Under the pieces are notes generated by a model. That model searched no databases, was not told the origin of the DNA, and was given only the letters and a program-made list of their open reading frames with translations. From assembly GCA_913020705.1 (NCBI GenBank), contig CAJWBY010000230.1:1-5620 (forward strand): a DNA stretch of 5,620 nucleotides, given 5' to 3'. This DNA comes from an uncultured Colwellia sp. Its GTDB lineage: Bacteria; Pseudomonadota; Gammaproteobacteria; Enterobacterales; Alteromonadaceae. Below are positions 1-5,620 of this stretch, in pieces (position 1 is the stretch's first letter; each line of letters starts with the position of its first letter). Position numbers and translations under genes: made by a program.

Positions 1-31
1 TAAAGCCTAAAAGTTTTCCCCATATTCTCAT
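1..31 (-). CDS. djlA: DjlA-like inner-membrane J-domain co-chaperone, N-terminal fragment cut by window edge
   Basis: Only the first ten codons are present, reading leftward from an ATG at 31-29; the rest lies beyond the left edge. They translate as MRIWGKLLGF, which closely resembles the start of E. coli DjlA (MQYWGKIIG...), a short stretch leading into its single N-terminal membrane segment. An AGG at 43-45, about 11 bases upstream of the ATG, could serve as a ribosome binding site, at slightly long spacing. Position supports the call: in E. coli djlA is the divergent neighbour of lptD, and here it follows murU on the same strand after 33 bp, so it is probably the last or a later gene of the amgK-murU transcript. 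DjlA is known as a membrane-anchored DnaK co-chaperone with a C-terminal J domain facing the cytoplasm. The identification depends on ten residues plus synteny, and the J domain cannot be checked here. Confidence 0.72.
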   Translation of the reverse strand, partial: MRIWGKLLGF

Positions 32-64
32 TATTAATATTACCTGTTTGTATTATTTACGTGT

Positions 65-763
65 TTATTTATTAAGGGTTGCTAAACGTTCTGGTGTGCC
101 TACATCGGTCCATGCACAGTGAAGTAAATGAGCTGAAACTCTGCCTTGGCTGACGGCCTTTTTTATCATCGGACCTAGTTTTAAAGTTTGTTCGGTATTT
201 TCACCTTTAAAAAATTCAGGTCTAAAAATACTTATGCCACTAAATGTGTAAGTGAATTCACTTTTGAGTTTTGAATTTTCTATAGGTTCAATGTTTTTTA
301 ATTGATTGTTATTAAATATAAAATCGCCATTTTTATTATGTTCAGGATTGTTAACTAAGCAGATGTGGGCTAAATAGTTATCGGCTAGCATAGGCATTTC
401 AACAAAACTATAATCGGTGAAAATGTCACCATTAATTAGCATGAAAGGGGTATTGTTATGATTATTTTCAGTTAGCAAAGGTAAAGCTTGAATTATACCT
501 CCCGCAGTTTCAAGTGCACCATTAATTTCTGGACTGTAGGTTATATTCGCCCCAAATTTTTTACCATCACCTAAATAGGAGGATATCATCTCTCCTAACC
601 ATGCAACGTTAATAATGATATCAGTGATCCCGCACTGAACAAGTTTATTAATATGGTGCTCAATAAGTGGTACACCAGCAACTTTAAGTAAAGGTTTTGG
701 ACAATGATCGGTAAGTGGACGCATCCGCTCACCACGTCCGGCAGCTAAAATCATAGCTTTCAT
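65..763 (-). CDS. murU: N-acetylmuramate alpha-1-phosphate uridylyltransferase MurU
   Basis: This cytoplasmic enzyme is expected to transfer UMP from UTP to MurNAc-1-phosphate, giving UDP-MurNAc, the last step of the recycling route that bypasses MurA and MurB. The 232-residue protein is a complete single-domain sugar nucleotidyltransferase, near the usual family length (about 220-230). Visible motifs are the nucleotide-binding signature LAAGRGERMRPLT at 6-18 followed by PKPLL at 22-26, INVAWLGE at 51-58, LETAGGI at 84-90, the metal-binding NGD at 111-113, FSGISIF at 174-180 and WTDVGTPERL at 218-227. The AWLG, TAGGI and W-DVGT-ERL blocks point to MurU rather than to glucose-1-phosphate thymidylyl- or mannose-1-phosphate guanylyltransferases, which share the first motif. 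The ATG start overlaps the stop of amgK as ATGA (760-763), and no strong ribosome binding site precedes it, so translation is probably coupled to amgK. The enzyme was not tested, so a different sugar-1-phosphate preference is possible but unlikely beside amgK. Confidence 0.92.
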   Translation of the reverse strand: MKAMILAAGRGERMRPLTDHCPKPLLKVAGVPLIEHHINKLVQCGITDIIINVAWLGEMISSYLGDGKKFGANITYSPEINGALETAGGIIQALPLLTENNHNNTPFMLINGDIFTDYSFVEMPMLADNYLAHICLVNNPEHNKNGDFIFNNNQLKNIEPIENSKLKSEFTYTFSGISIFRPEFFKGENTEQTLKLGPMIKKAVSQGRVSAHLLHCAWTDVGTPERLATLNK

Positions 764-1776
764 TGTAAAGTACTCGCTTTTAATACTTCCATCTTAGGTA
801 TCACTTTATTCAATAGAAGTTGATGAATGAAGGACAATTCTGGGTATCTTTCAGTTATTTCAACAATGTAGCTAAGTGTGAGTGGAATATCATTTAAGTA
901 GCCACCTTTATTATCACGATAATTTAGACGGGCAAATATACCGCTGGCTTTAATATGTCGTTGTATCCCTGTCAAATCAAACCAACGCTGCCATTGTTCA
1001 CGAGTTATATGGGTTAATGAATACTGCTTAGCTACTAAATCAATGTAGCTGTTTAATAACAGTGTAACTTTTTCATCAGGCCATTTTAGATAACAGTCAC
1101 GTAATAGTGAAACTATGTCGTAAGTTATAGGGCCTATAACAGCATCTTGGAAATCGATAATACCTAATTCTTTGTTCTCTAATACCATAATGTTTCTACT
1201 ATGGTAATCGCGATGAATTAATACCTGGGGTTGACTCATTATATTTTCAGTCAGAATAGAAAAGCAATGTTTCAATTGCTTTTGTTCAATATCGGTTAAC
1301 GTTAAAGATAAGTGTTCAGCTAATAACCACTCAGGAAAAATATTGAGTTCAAGTTCAACAAAAGCGTTATCATAATGTGGAATTTCTGCTGTGCTTTTAG
1401 ATAAAGCTGATTGAATAGTTGGTAATATTTCAATGGCTTTTTGATAAATCATCGACATGTTTTCTGAGGTTAAAATATCAGCTAACAGTGTTTCACCAAA
1501 ATCAGCTAAGCAAAAGAAACCTAATGATAAATCAACAGCAACAATTTCTGGCACTAATATATTTTGTTTCATGAGGCTTTCTTGCATGAAAACAAAAGCA
1601 TCATTATTTGATTTTTCAGCCGGAGCATCTACAGCAATGAATGAATTTCCTTTGTGGAAAAAACGATAATAACAACGAAATCCAGCATCACCAGTCAATG
1701 GTGTTAGTTGAATGTTATCGTCTGAAAAATGTTGAATCAGCCATTGATGTAACATTTGAATTCGAGAGCTTGGCAA
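760..1776 (-). CDS. amgK: N-acetylmuramate/N-acetylglucosamine anomeric kinase AmgK
   Basis: This 338-residue phosphotransferase of the aminoglycoside-kinase/choline-kinase fold is expected to phosphorylate MurNAc (and GlcNAc) at C1 with ATP, supplying MurU with MurNAc-1-phosphate. Motifs in order are a nucleotide-loop segment GDAGFRCYYRF at 29-39, the catalytic loop HRDYHSRNIM at 188-197 (D190 the likely base, N195 a metal ligand), and the metal-binding DFQDAVIGPITYD at 208-220. A C-terminal block, GIQRHIKASGIFARLNYRD at 270-288, is characteristic of AmgK and separates it from true aminoglycoside kinases. The start is TTG at 1776-1774, preceded after 8 bases by a good GAGGAA ribosome binding site. 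The next methionine, residue 8, lacks such a site, and residues 3-13 (SSRIQMLHQWL) look like the usual family N-terminus. The gene is first of the leftward operon and overlaps murU by four bases. The glycine in GDAGF is usually serine as I recall it; otherwise the protein looks intact. Confidence 0.9.
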   Translation of the reverse strand: MPSSRIQMLHQWLIQHFSDDNIQLTPLTGDAGFRCYYRFFHKGNSFIAVDAPAEKSNNDAFVFMQESLMKQNILVPEIVAVDLSLGFFCLADFGETLLADILTSENMSMIYQKAIEILPTIQSALSKSTAEIPHYDNAFVELELNIFPEWLLAEHLSLTLTDIEQKQLKHCFSILTENIMSQPQVLIHRDYHSRNIMVLENKELGIIDFQDAVIGPITYDIVSLLRDCYLKWPDEKVTLLLNSYIDLVAKQYSLTHITREQWQRWFDLTGIQRHIKASGIFARLNYRDNKGGYLNDIPLTLSYIVEITERYPELSFIHQLLLNKVIPKMEVLKASTLQ

Positions 1777-1784
1777 GTTTTCTA

Positions 1785-1790
1785 TTCCTC
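1785..1790 (-). promoter_or_regulatory. Ribosome binding site deciding the TTG start of amgK
   Basis: On the minus strand this reads GAGGAA, a strong Shine-Dalgarno match, and is separated by 8 bases from the TTG at 1776-1774. No ATG lies at suitable spacing, and the first in-frame ATG (1755-1753) has no comparable purine-rich element before it. This is the main reason for choosing the TTG. Confidence 0.7.
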
Positions 1791-1865
1791 AAGTAAATAA
1801 ATAAACAGTGATCTTTATTATGTGTATTAAACAGCAATACCCATAAGTATCGCCAATATACCGAA

Positions 1866-1893
1866 TTAGCACCCTAAAGAAAATTGCTATATT
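1866..1893 (+). promoter_or_regulatory. Candidate sigma-70-type promoter for lptD, extended -10 form
   Basis: TTAGCA (1866-1871) and TATATT (1888-1893) lie 16 bases apart, and TG at 1885-1886 gives an extended -10 (TGCTATATT). A one-register alternative is TATTAT at 1890-1895 with an 18-base spacer. Transcription would begin near 1900, before the small ORF at 1915. The matches are 4/6 and 5/6, which in AT-rich DNA is suggestive only. Confidence 0.3.
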
Positions 1894-1914
1894 ATCTAAG
1901 TGTTTGAGTATAAA
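1884..1914 (+). promoter_or_regulatory. Alternative sigma-70-type promoter for lptD
   Basis: TTGCTA (1884-1889) and TATAAA (1909-1914) are 19 bases apart, longer than the optimal 17. If this one is used, transcription begins near 1921 and the small ORF starting at 1915 would not be translated. It therefore competes with the upstream candidate as an explanation of this region. Confidence 0.2.
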
Positions 1915-1968
1915 ATGTTGCTCGCTTTTATTTATATTGCTTTATTCATTTATCTTTCGGACTTTTAA
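1915..1968 (+). CDS. Possible 17-residue hydrophobic leader ORF coupled to lptD
   Basis: An ATG at 1915 opens a 17-codon frame, MLLAFIYIALFIYLSDF, ending in TAA at 1966-1968. The last A of the stop is the first base of the lptD ATG, a TAATG arrangement like the one seen between surA and pdxA. A weak GAG (1906-1908) lies 6 bases before the ATG. lptD itself has no clear ribosome binding site, so a coupled leader would explain how it is initiated. The peptide is almost entirely hydrophobic and could be a membrane peptide or merely a product of AT-rich codons. It resembles no family I recognise. The frame is short enough to arise by chance, and it is excluded if the TATAAA at 1909-1914 is the real -10 element. 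Confidence 0.25.
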   Translation: MLLAFIYIALFIYLSDF

Positions 1969-4226
1969 TGTCATTTCCGCGTCATTTAATTTTAATAATT
2001 TCTTGTTTATCAATAGCTAAATATAGTTATGCTCAACAAGGTACTGCTAGTTTTGATGATATGGCTCAATGCCCTATTCCAACATATCCTCAATTAACCG
2101 AGCCACAATCTATTGAAAATAGTAAAGCAATTACTATTTTGGCAGATAAATCGGGTATTAATAAAAATAAAGTTGCCAAATTTACCGGTAATGTCATGTT
2201 GTTAAATAACCAACAGACTATTCTTGCCAATGAGGTTGAGTTAAATAGAGAAAACTCATCAATCAATGCAACAGGAGATATCCATTTCCAAAATAAAGGC
2301 ATTGATATTTTTGCTGAAGCGTTAAGTATCAGCGATGCATTAAACGCGACGACACTGAAAAATACTCAATATCAACTTGTTGGCATGGCTGGGCACGGAG
2401 GTGCTGGAAAAATTGCTGTTTCTAAGAAGGGGACATTGTCATTAGTCGATTCATCTTTCACCACTTGTTATGGTTCTTCACCCGATTGGCAACTCAATGC
2501 CAGTGAAATTAACATCTCAAAATCCGAAAAATATCTAGAAGCTTATCATGCAAGGTTTTCTGTATTTGATGTGCCAGTTTTGTATCTTCCGTATTTTACG
2601 ATCCCAATTGGTGATGAAAGACAATCTGGTTTTTTATACCCCGAAATGGATAAATCAAGTAAATCAGGCTTCACCGCATCAATTCCATATTATTGGAATA
2701 TTTCGCCTAATATGGACGCAACATTTACGCCGAAATATATGTCAAAGCGCGGTAGTCAGTTAATGACAGAATTTCGATATCTATACGAAGAACAGCAAGG
2801 ACAATTTGATCTTGAATATTTAGACCAAGACAATGAACTGCTGAATAATACAGATGCTCGCTATCTATTTCGAATGCAACATATTGGTACATTTTCTGAA
2901 AAATTTAGACTCTATATTGATTACACCACTATAAGTGATGACAATTATTTAGTTGATGTTGGGAGCAATCATTACAATGATAATGATGCTTATTTATACC
3001 AAACAGGTGAACTTGCCTACTTCGCTGATAGTTGGCAAGCTAAGATTAAATTACAAGATTTTGAAGTGTTAGGCGACAATAAAACTAACTATAAAGCGCT
3101 TGCACAACTTGAACTCAATAGTCATCAAAAGATTAACTTTTTGGATGGCCTCTTTGATGTGTATTCTGAAATCACCAACTTTGAAACTGCAGACAAAACC
3201 TTGCCAACAGCTAAGCGCTATCATGTCGAAGCGGGTTTCACATTCCCTATGGCTACGCCAGCATGGTTTTTAAATTCTGAATTTAAAGTATTACAAACAC
3301 ATTATGAGCAAGATAATATTCCTGTAGGAAGTGAACTTGAAGAAAACGTGAGTAGAACCTTACCTAAAGCACGTTTGCATGGTGGAGTTAATTTTGACCG
3401 ACAAGCAAGCTTTTGGGGAACTGGTTTTACACAAACTTTAGAGCCTCAAGTTCAGTATTTATACATTCCTGAGAAAGATCAGAGTAATATCGGTGTTTAC
3501 GATACGACAACATTACAAGATGATTATAATGGTCTCTTTCGTGACCGGCGCTTTAGTGGTTTAGATAGGGTGGCTCAAGCTAATCAATACTCTTGGGGGG
3601 TGACAAGTCGATTTTTAGATAGTGCTAACCAAGAACAGTTTCGGTTGAGTTTAGGTCGCATCGTTTATCTTAATGAAAGTAATTTTACCATAGATCAAAA
3701 CCAAGGCATTGCGGCAGATGTATCTGCACTTGCACTAGAGGTTTACGCCCGTATAAATAGAAATTGGCAGTTTAGTAGTGACATCCAATATAATACAGAA
3801 GATGACTTTACCAACAAGAGCCAAACCAGTGTCGACTATCTTTTTGGGGAAAATCAAACAATTCAATTGAACCATCGATATACTCGTGATGTCTCAGGTA
3901 TAACATTAGAACAATTATCTTTGGCGGGGAGTGTGAGAATAAATAAAAATTGGAAACTTATTTCTAGAATAACTCAAGATTTACAACAAAATAGAAGCAT
4001 AGAAAGTTATGCAGGTTTACAGTACCAAAGCTGTTGCTGGTCAGTTAGTTTTGCTTACCATCGTCATATCACTGCAAACTTTGATGAATCATCAGGTAAT
4101 AATCAAAATCGCGATGAATTTGATAGTGGTTTCATGCTAAGGTTTAGCATGAGAACAAAGGACATTACAGATATGTTCAACTCAAGTATATTTGGCTACA
4201 AACGGCCTTACTTTCTCAATAATTAA
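1968..4226 (+). CDS. lptD: LPS-assembly outer-membrane protein LptD
   Basis: LptD, with the lipoprotein LptE, forms the outer-membrane translocon that inserts lipopolysaccharide into the outer leaflet, the final step of the Lpt pathway. The protein has 752 residues, slightly shorter than the 784 of E. coli. Residues 1-22 form a signal peptide with likely cleavage after SYA. An OstA-type periplasmic beta-jellyroll, which receives LPS from LptA, spans roughly 50-165 (KFTGNV at 71-76, ILANEVEL at 85-92). The rest is the 26-strand barrel, with family blocks PYFTIPIGDERQSGFLYP (208-225), YYWNISPNMDATFTPKYM (241-258), TLEPQVQYLYIP (490-501) and NGLFRDRRFSGLDRVAQANQ (521-540). Apart from a signal-peptide cysteine, it has exactly four: C35, C167, C689 and C690. 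They match E. coli C31, C173, C724 and C725, whose two interdomain disulfides activate the complex. It starts the rightward operon and lies 20 bp before surA, whose product helps assemble it. There is no clear ribosome binding site before the ATG. Confidence 0.97.
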   Translation: MSFPRHLILIISCLSIAKYSYAQQGTASFDDMAQCPIPTYPQLTEPQSIENSKAITILADKSGINKNKVAKFTGNVMLLNNQQTILANEVELNRENSSINATGDIHFQNKGIDIFAEALSISDALNATTLKNTQYQLVGMAGHGGAGKIAVSKKGTLSLVDSSFTTCYGSSPDWQLNASEINISKSEKYLEAYHARFSVFDVPVLYLPYFTIPIGDERQSGFLYPEMDKSSKSGFTASIPYYWNISPNMDATFTPKYMSKRGSQLMTEFRYLYEEQQGQFDLEYLDQDNELLNNTDARYLFRMQHIGTFSEKFRLYIDYTTISDDNYLVDVGSNHYNDNDAYLYQTGELAYFADSWQAKIKLQDFEVLGDNKTNYKALAQLELNSHQKINFLDGLFDVYSEITNFETADKTLPTAKRYHVEAGFTFPMATPAWFLNSEFKVLQTHYEQDNIPVGSELEENVSRTLPKARLHGGVNFDRQASFWGTGFTQTLEPQVQYLYIPEKDQSNIGVYDTTTLQDDYNGLFRDRRFSGLDRVAQANQYSWGVTSRFLDSANQEQFRLSLGRIVYLNESNFTIDQNQGIAADVSALALEVYARINRNWQFSSDIQYNTEDDFTNKSQTSVDYLFGENQTIQLNHRYTRDVSGITLEQLSLAGSVRINKNWKLISRITQDLQQNRSIESYAGLQYQSCCWSVSFAYHRHITANFDESSGNNQNRDEFDSGFMLRFSMRTKDITDMFNSSIFGYKRPYFLNN
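4132..4152. repeat. Perfect 9-bp inverted repeat with 3-base loop inside lptD
   Basis: TCATGCTAA (4132-4140) and TTAGCATGA (4144-4152) are exact reverse complements separated by GGT. In the mRNA this could fold into a short, tight hairpin about 75 bases before the lptD stop. It lies within codons for residues 722-729, one of the last barrel strands. No T-run follows, so it is not an intrinsic terminator. It may be coincidental. Confidence 0.5.
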
Positions 4227-4246
4227 ATATAAGAAATAGACGATAC

Positions 4247-5548
4247 ATGAAAAAATCATTGAAATTTTTACTTTTTACAAGCGCTTTTGCAGTAACTTCT
4301 CTTTTTCCAGTATATGCAGAACAAATTGAACTTGATAGGGTCTCCGCTATTGTAGATAGTGGTGTTGTTTTAGAGTCTGAGATAGCAGACTTATTAAAAA
4401 CGATTAAAGAAGAGGCCGCATCGAAAGGACAAAGCTTACCATCAGACAAAGCGCTGAGAACTCAGGTTATTGATAAGTTGATAAACGATAGCATTATTAC
4501 TCAGCTTGGCGAACGTATGGGCGTAAAAGTGAGTGATGCTCAGCTTGATGACACAATCACTAATATGGCGGAAGGTAATAAGCAAAGTTTAGAACAATTT
4601 CGTCAAGAAATAGTTAAAGATGGTACCAATTACGATAAATATCGTGAACTGGTAAGAACCGAACTTATTTCAGGAGAAGTACGTCGTAGTAGTGTTAGTC
4701 GTCGTATTTATGTTTCACCACAAGAGGTGGCAAATTTAATTTCTACAATGAAAGAGCAAACTAATAATGATGTGGAATATCGTTTAGGGCACATACTTAT
4801 TGAATTTCCAACTGATGCAACGCAAGATGATATCAATGCTTCAAAAACGCGTGCTGAAAAAGTAATTGAATTACTAAACAGCGGTAGTGATTTTGCGAGA
4901 ATAGCTATTGCTTCTTCAGGTGGTGCGAATGCACTACAAGGCGGGGATTTAGGTTGGAAGAATATCAATGAATTACCGACGTTATTTTCCTCAATCATTG
5001 AAGGAGAGAAAAAAGAATCTATCTTAGGACCTATTCGTACAGGTTTAGGTTTTAGTATTGTAAAAATTCTAGATGTTCGAGGTCGCGAAATAGTTGAAGT
5101 AGAAGAGTCTAAATCACGTCATATATTAATTGAACCATCAATTATTTTAAGTGAAGCTAAGGCTGAGTCAATGTTGCAAGGCTTTATGGATCAAATTAAC
5201 GCGGGAGAGGCAGACTTCGCGGATTTAGCAAAAGAGCATTCTGAAGGACCCACGTCAATAAGAGGTGGAAATCTGGGGTGGGCAGACCCAGAATCGTATG
5301 ACCCTGCTTTTAGGGATGCACTAGCACGTTTGAAAGTAGATGAAATGCATAAGCCTTTTAGATCTTCATTTGGCTGGCATTTAGTTCAACTTACTGGTCG
5401 AAGAATGCTTGATGCCACCAAACAAATGAATGAAAGTAAGGCATATAGAATTCTTTTTAATCGAAAGTTTGGACTAGAAAGTGCGCGTTGGATAAAAGAA
5501 CTTCGTGATGAAGCCTATGTTGAAGTTTTTGAGCGAGATAGCCAATAA
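4247..5548 (+). CDS. surA: Periplasmic chaperone and peptidyl-prolyl isomerase SurA
   Basis: SurA escorts unfolded outer-membrane proteins across the periplasm to the BAM machinery; LptD is a known strong client. The 433-residue length is close to E. coli SurA (428). Residues 1-24 form a signal peptide (MKKSLKFLLF..., cleavage after VYA). The helical N-terminal chaperone domain follows at about 25-170 (ELDRVSAIVDSGVVLESEI, 28-46). The first parvulin domain spans about 176-277 (YRLGHILIEF, QGGDLGWKN) and the second about 288-386 (SRHILIEP, RGGNLGW, FGWHLVQLTGR). The C-terminal helix at about 395-430 completes the chaperone core. In E. coli only the second parvulin domain is a good isomerase; here too it carries the more typical parvulin sequence. 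The ATG lies 20 bp after the lptD stop with only a weak AAGAAA-type ribosome binding site, so the gene is probably cotranscribed with lptD. Its TAA overlaps the pdxA ATG by one base. Confidence 0.96.
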   Translation: MKKSLKFLLFTSAFAVTSLFPVYAEQIELDRVSAIVDSGVVLESEIADLLKTIKEEAASKGQSLPSDKALRTQVIDKLINDSIITQLGERMGVKVSDAQLDDTITNMAEGNKQSLEQFRQEIVKDGTNYDKYRELVRTELISGEVRRSSVSRRIYVSPQEVANLISTMKEQTNNDVEYRLGHILIEFPTDATQDDINASKTRAEKVIELLNSGSDFARIAIASSGGANALQGGDLGWKNINELPTLFSSIIEGEKKESILGPIRTGLGFSIVKILDVRGREIVEVEESKSRHILIEPSIILSEAKAESMLQGFMDQINAGEADFADLAKEHSEGPTSIRGGNLGWADPESYDPAFRDALARLKVDEMHKPFRSSFGWHLVQLTGRRMLDATKQMNESKAYRILFNRKFGLESARWIKELRDEAYVEVFERDSQ

Positions 5549-5620
5549 TGACAAAGCGTATTGCAATTACTCCTGGTGAACCTGCTGGAATTGGACCAGA
5601 TTTAACAATTGCCATCGCAC
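5548..5620 (+). CDS. pdxA: 4-hydroxythreonine-4-phosphate dehydrogenase PdxA, N-terminal fragment cut by window edge
   Basis: The first 24 codons of this gene are present and run off the right edge. They contain RIAITPGEPAGIGPDL (residues 4-19), the highly conserved PdxA N-terminus; E. coli PdxA has VVITPGEPAGIGPDL. PdxA oxidises 4-phosphohydroxy-L-threonine with NAD in the DXP-dependent pathway to pyridoxal 5'-phosphate, in the cytoplasm. Its ATG shares one base with the surA stop (TAATG), and the purine-rich GAGCGAGA at 5531-5538 inside surA may act as its ribosome binding site, so translation is likely coupled. The surA-pdxA order matches the E. coli lptD-surA-pdxA-rsmA-apaG-apaH cluster; the later genes would be expected beyond this window. 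Confidence 0.93.
   Translation, partial: MTKRIAITPGEPAGIGPDLTIAIA

Larger units (their letters stand above)
1777..1967. promoter_or_regulatory. Divergent intergenic region between amgK and lptD
   Basis: These 191 AT-rich bases must hold the promoters of both operons, because the two first genes face away from each other. Plus-strand candidates for lptD are listed separately. For amgK, minus-strand -10-like hexamers can be read at 1855-1860 (TATATT) and 1817-1822 (CATAAT), but neither has a convincing -35 partner, so no amgK promoter is assigned. In E. coli lptD has a sigma-E promoter. I found no sequence here close to the GGAACTT / TCTGA pattern on the plus strand, except a GGACTT directly before the lptD ATG, which is too close to act as a -35. 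No operator-like palindrome stood out. Confidence 0.6.

Noticed and set aside
32..64. Possible terminator between murU and djlA
   Set aside because: The 33 bases contain no GC-rich stem followed by a T-run, so read-through into djlA is more likely.
61..76. GTTTATTTATT-like stretch near the murU stop that recurs inverted at about 1791-1810
   Set aside because: Both copies are simple AT-rich sequence of low complexity, so the match is not evidence of flanking repeats around an inserted amgK-murU module.
1457..1669. 70-codon plus-strand ORF opposite amgK
   Set aside because: It lies wholly antisense to a well-supported kinase and has no family resemblance or ribosome binding site; it is a shadow frame.
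2090..2302. 70-codon minus-strand ORF inside lptD
   Set aside because: Antisense to the conserved jellyroll domain of lptD, with no recognisable product.
2548..2763. 71-codon plus-strand ORF in another frame of lptD
   Set aside because: It overlaps conserved LptD barrel sequence in a different frame and has no independent support.
4216..4449. 77-codon minus-strand ORF over the lptD-surA junction
   Set aside because: Antisense to the surA signal peptide and N-domain; it matches no family I know.
4708..4998. 96-codon minus-strand ORF inside surA
   Set aside because: Antisense to the first parvulin domain of surA, with no family resemblance; its length is unremarkable for an antisense shadow.

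Overview
The window is AT-rich DNA that reads as the chromosome of a gammaproteobacterium. The proteins look most like those of marine Alteromonadales such as Colwellia or Thalassotalea. That genus-level guess rests on base composition and protein style only and has not been tested by a search. All genes are intact housekeeping genes except the two cut by the window edges.

Layout: two divergent gene sets leave a shared 191-bp intergenic region (1777-1967). Leftward (minus strand) are amgK (760-1776), murU (65-763) and the first codons of a djlA-like gene (1-31, cut by the left edge). Rightward (plus strand) are lptD (1968-4226), surA (4247-5548) and the first 24 codons of pdxA (5548-5620, cut by the right edge). 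Spacing is tight: amgK/murU overlap by 4 bases (ATGA), surA/pdxA overlap by 1 base (TAATG), and the lptD-surA gap is 20 bp. Each side is therefore probably one operon. No RNA gene, mobile element, CRISPR array or convincing intrinsic terminator is visible.

How the genes work together: AmgK and MurU are consecutive enzymes of the cell-wall recycling route that turns MurNAc into UDP-MurNAc, bypassing the fosfomycin-sensitive de novo steps. LptD is the outer-membrane pore that delivers LPS to the cell surface, and SurA is the periplasmic chaperone that helps fold outer-membrane proteins, LptD included. PdxA (vitamin B6 synthesis) follows surA in the order familiar from E. coli. DjlA is an inner-membrane J-domain co-chaperone whose gene also lies divergently beside lptD in E. 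coli; here the amgK-murU pair sits between them, an arrangement known from Pseudomonas.

I see no new biological system. The points most worth a second look are a possible 17-residue hydrophobic leader ORF whose stop codon overlaps the lptD start (1915-1968), a well-supported TTG start for amgK, and a perfect 9-bp hairpin inside the 3' end of lptD.
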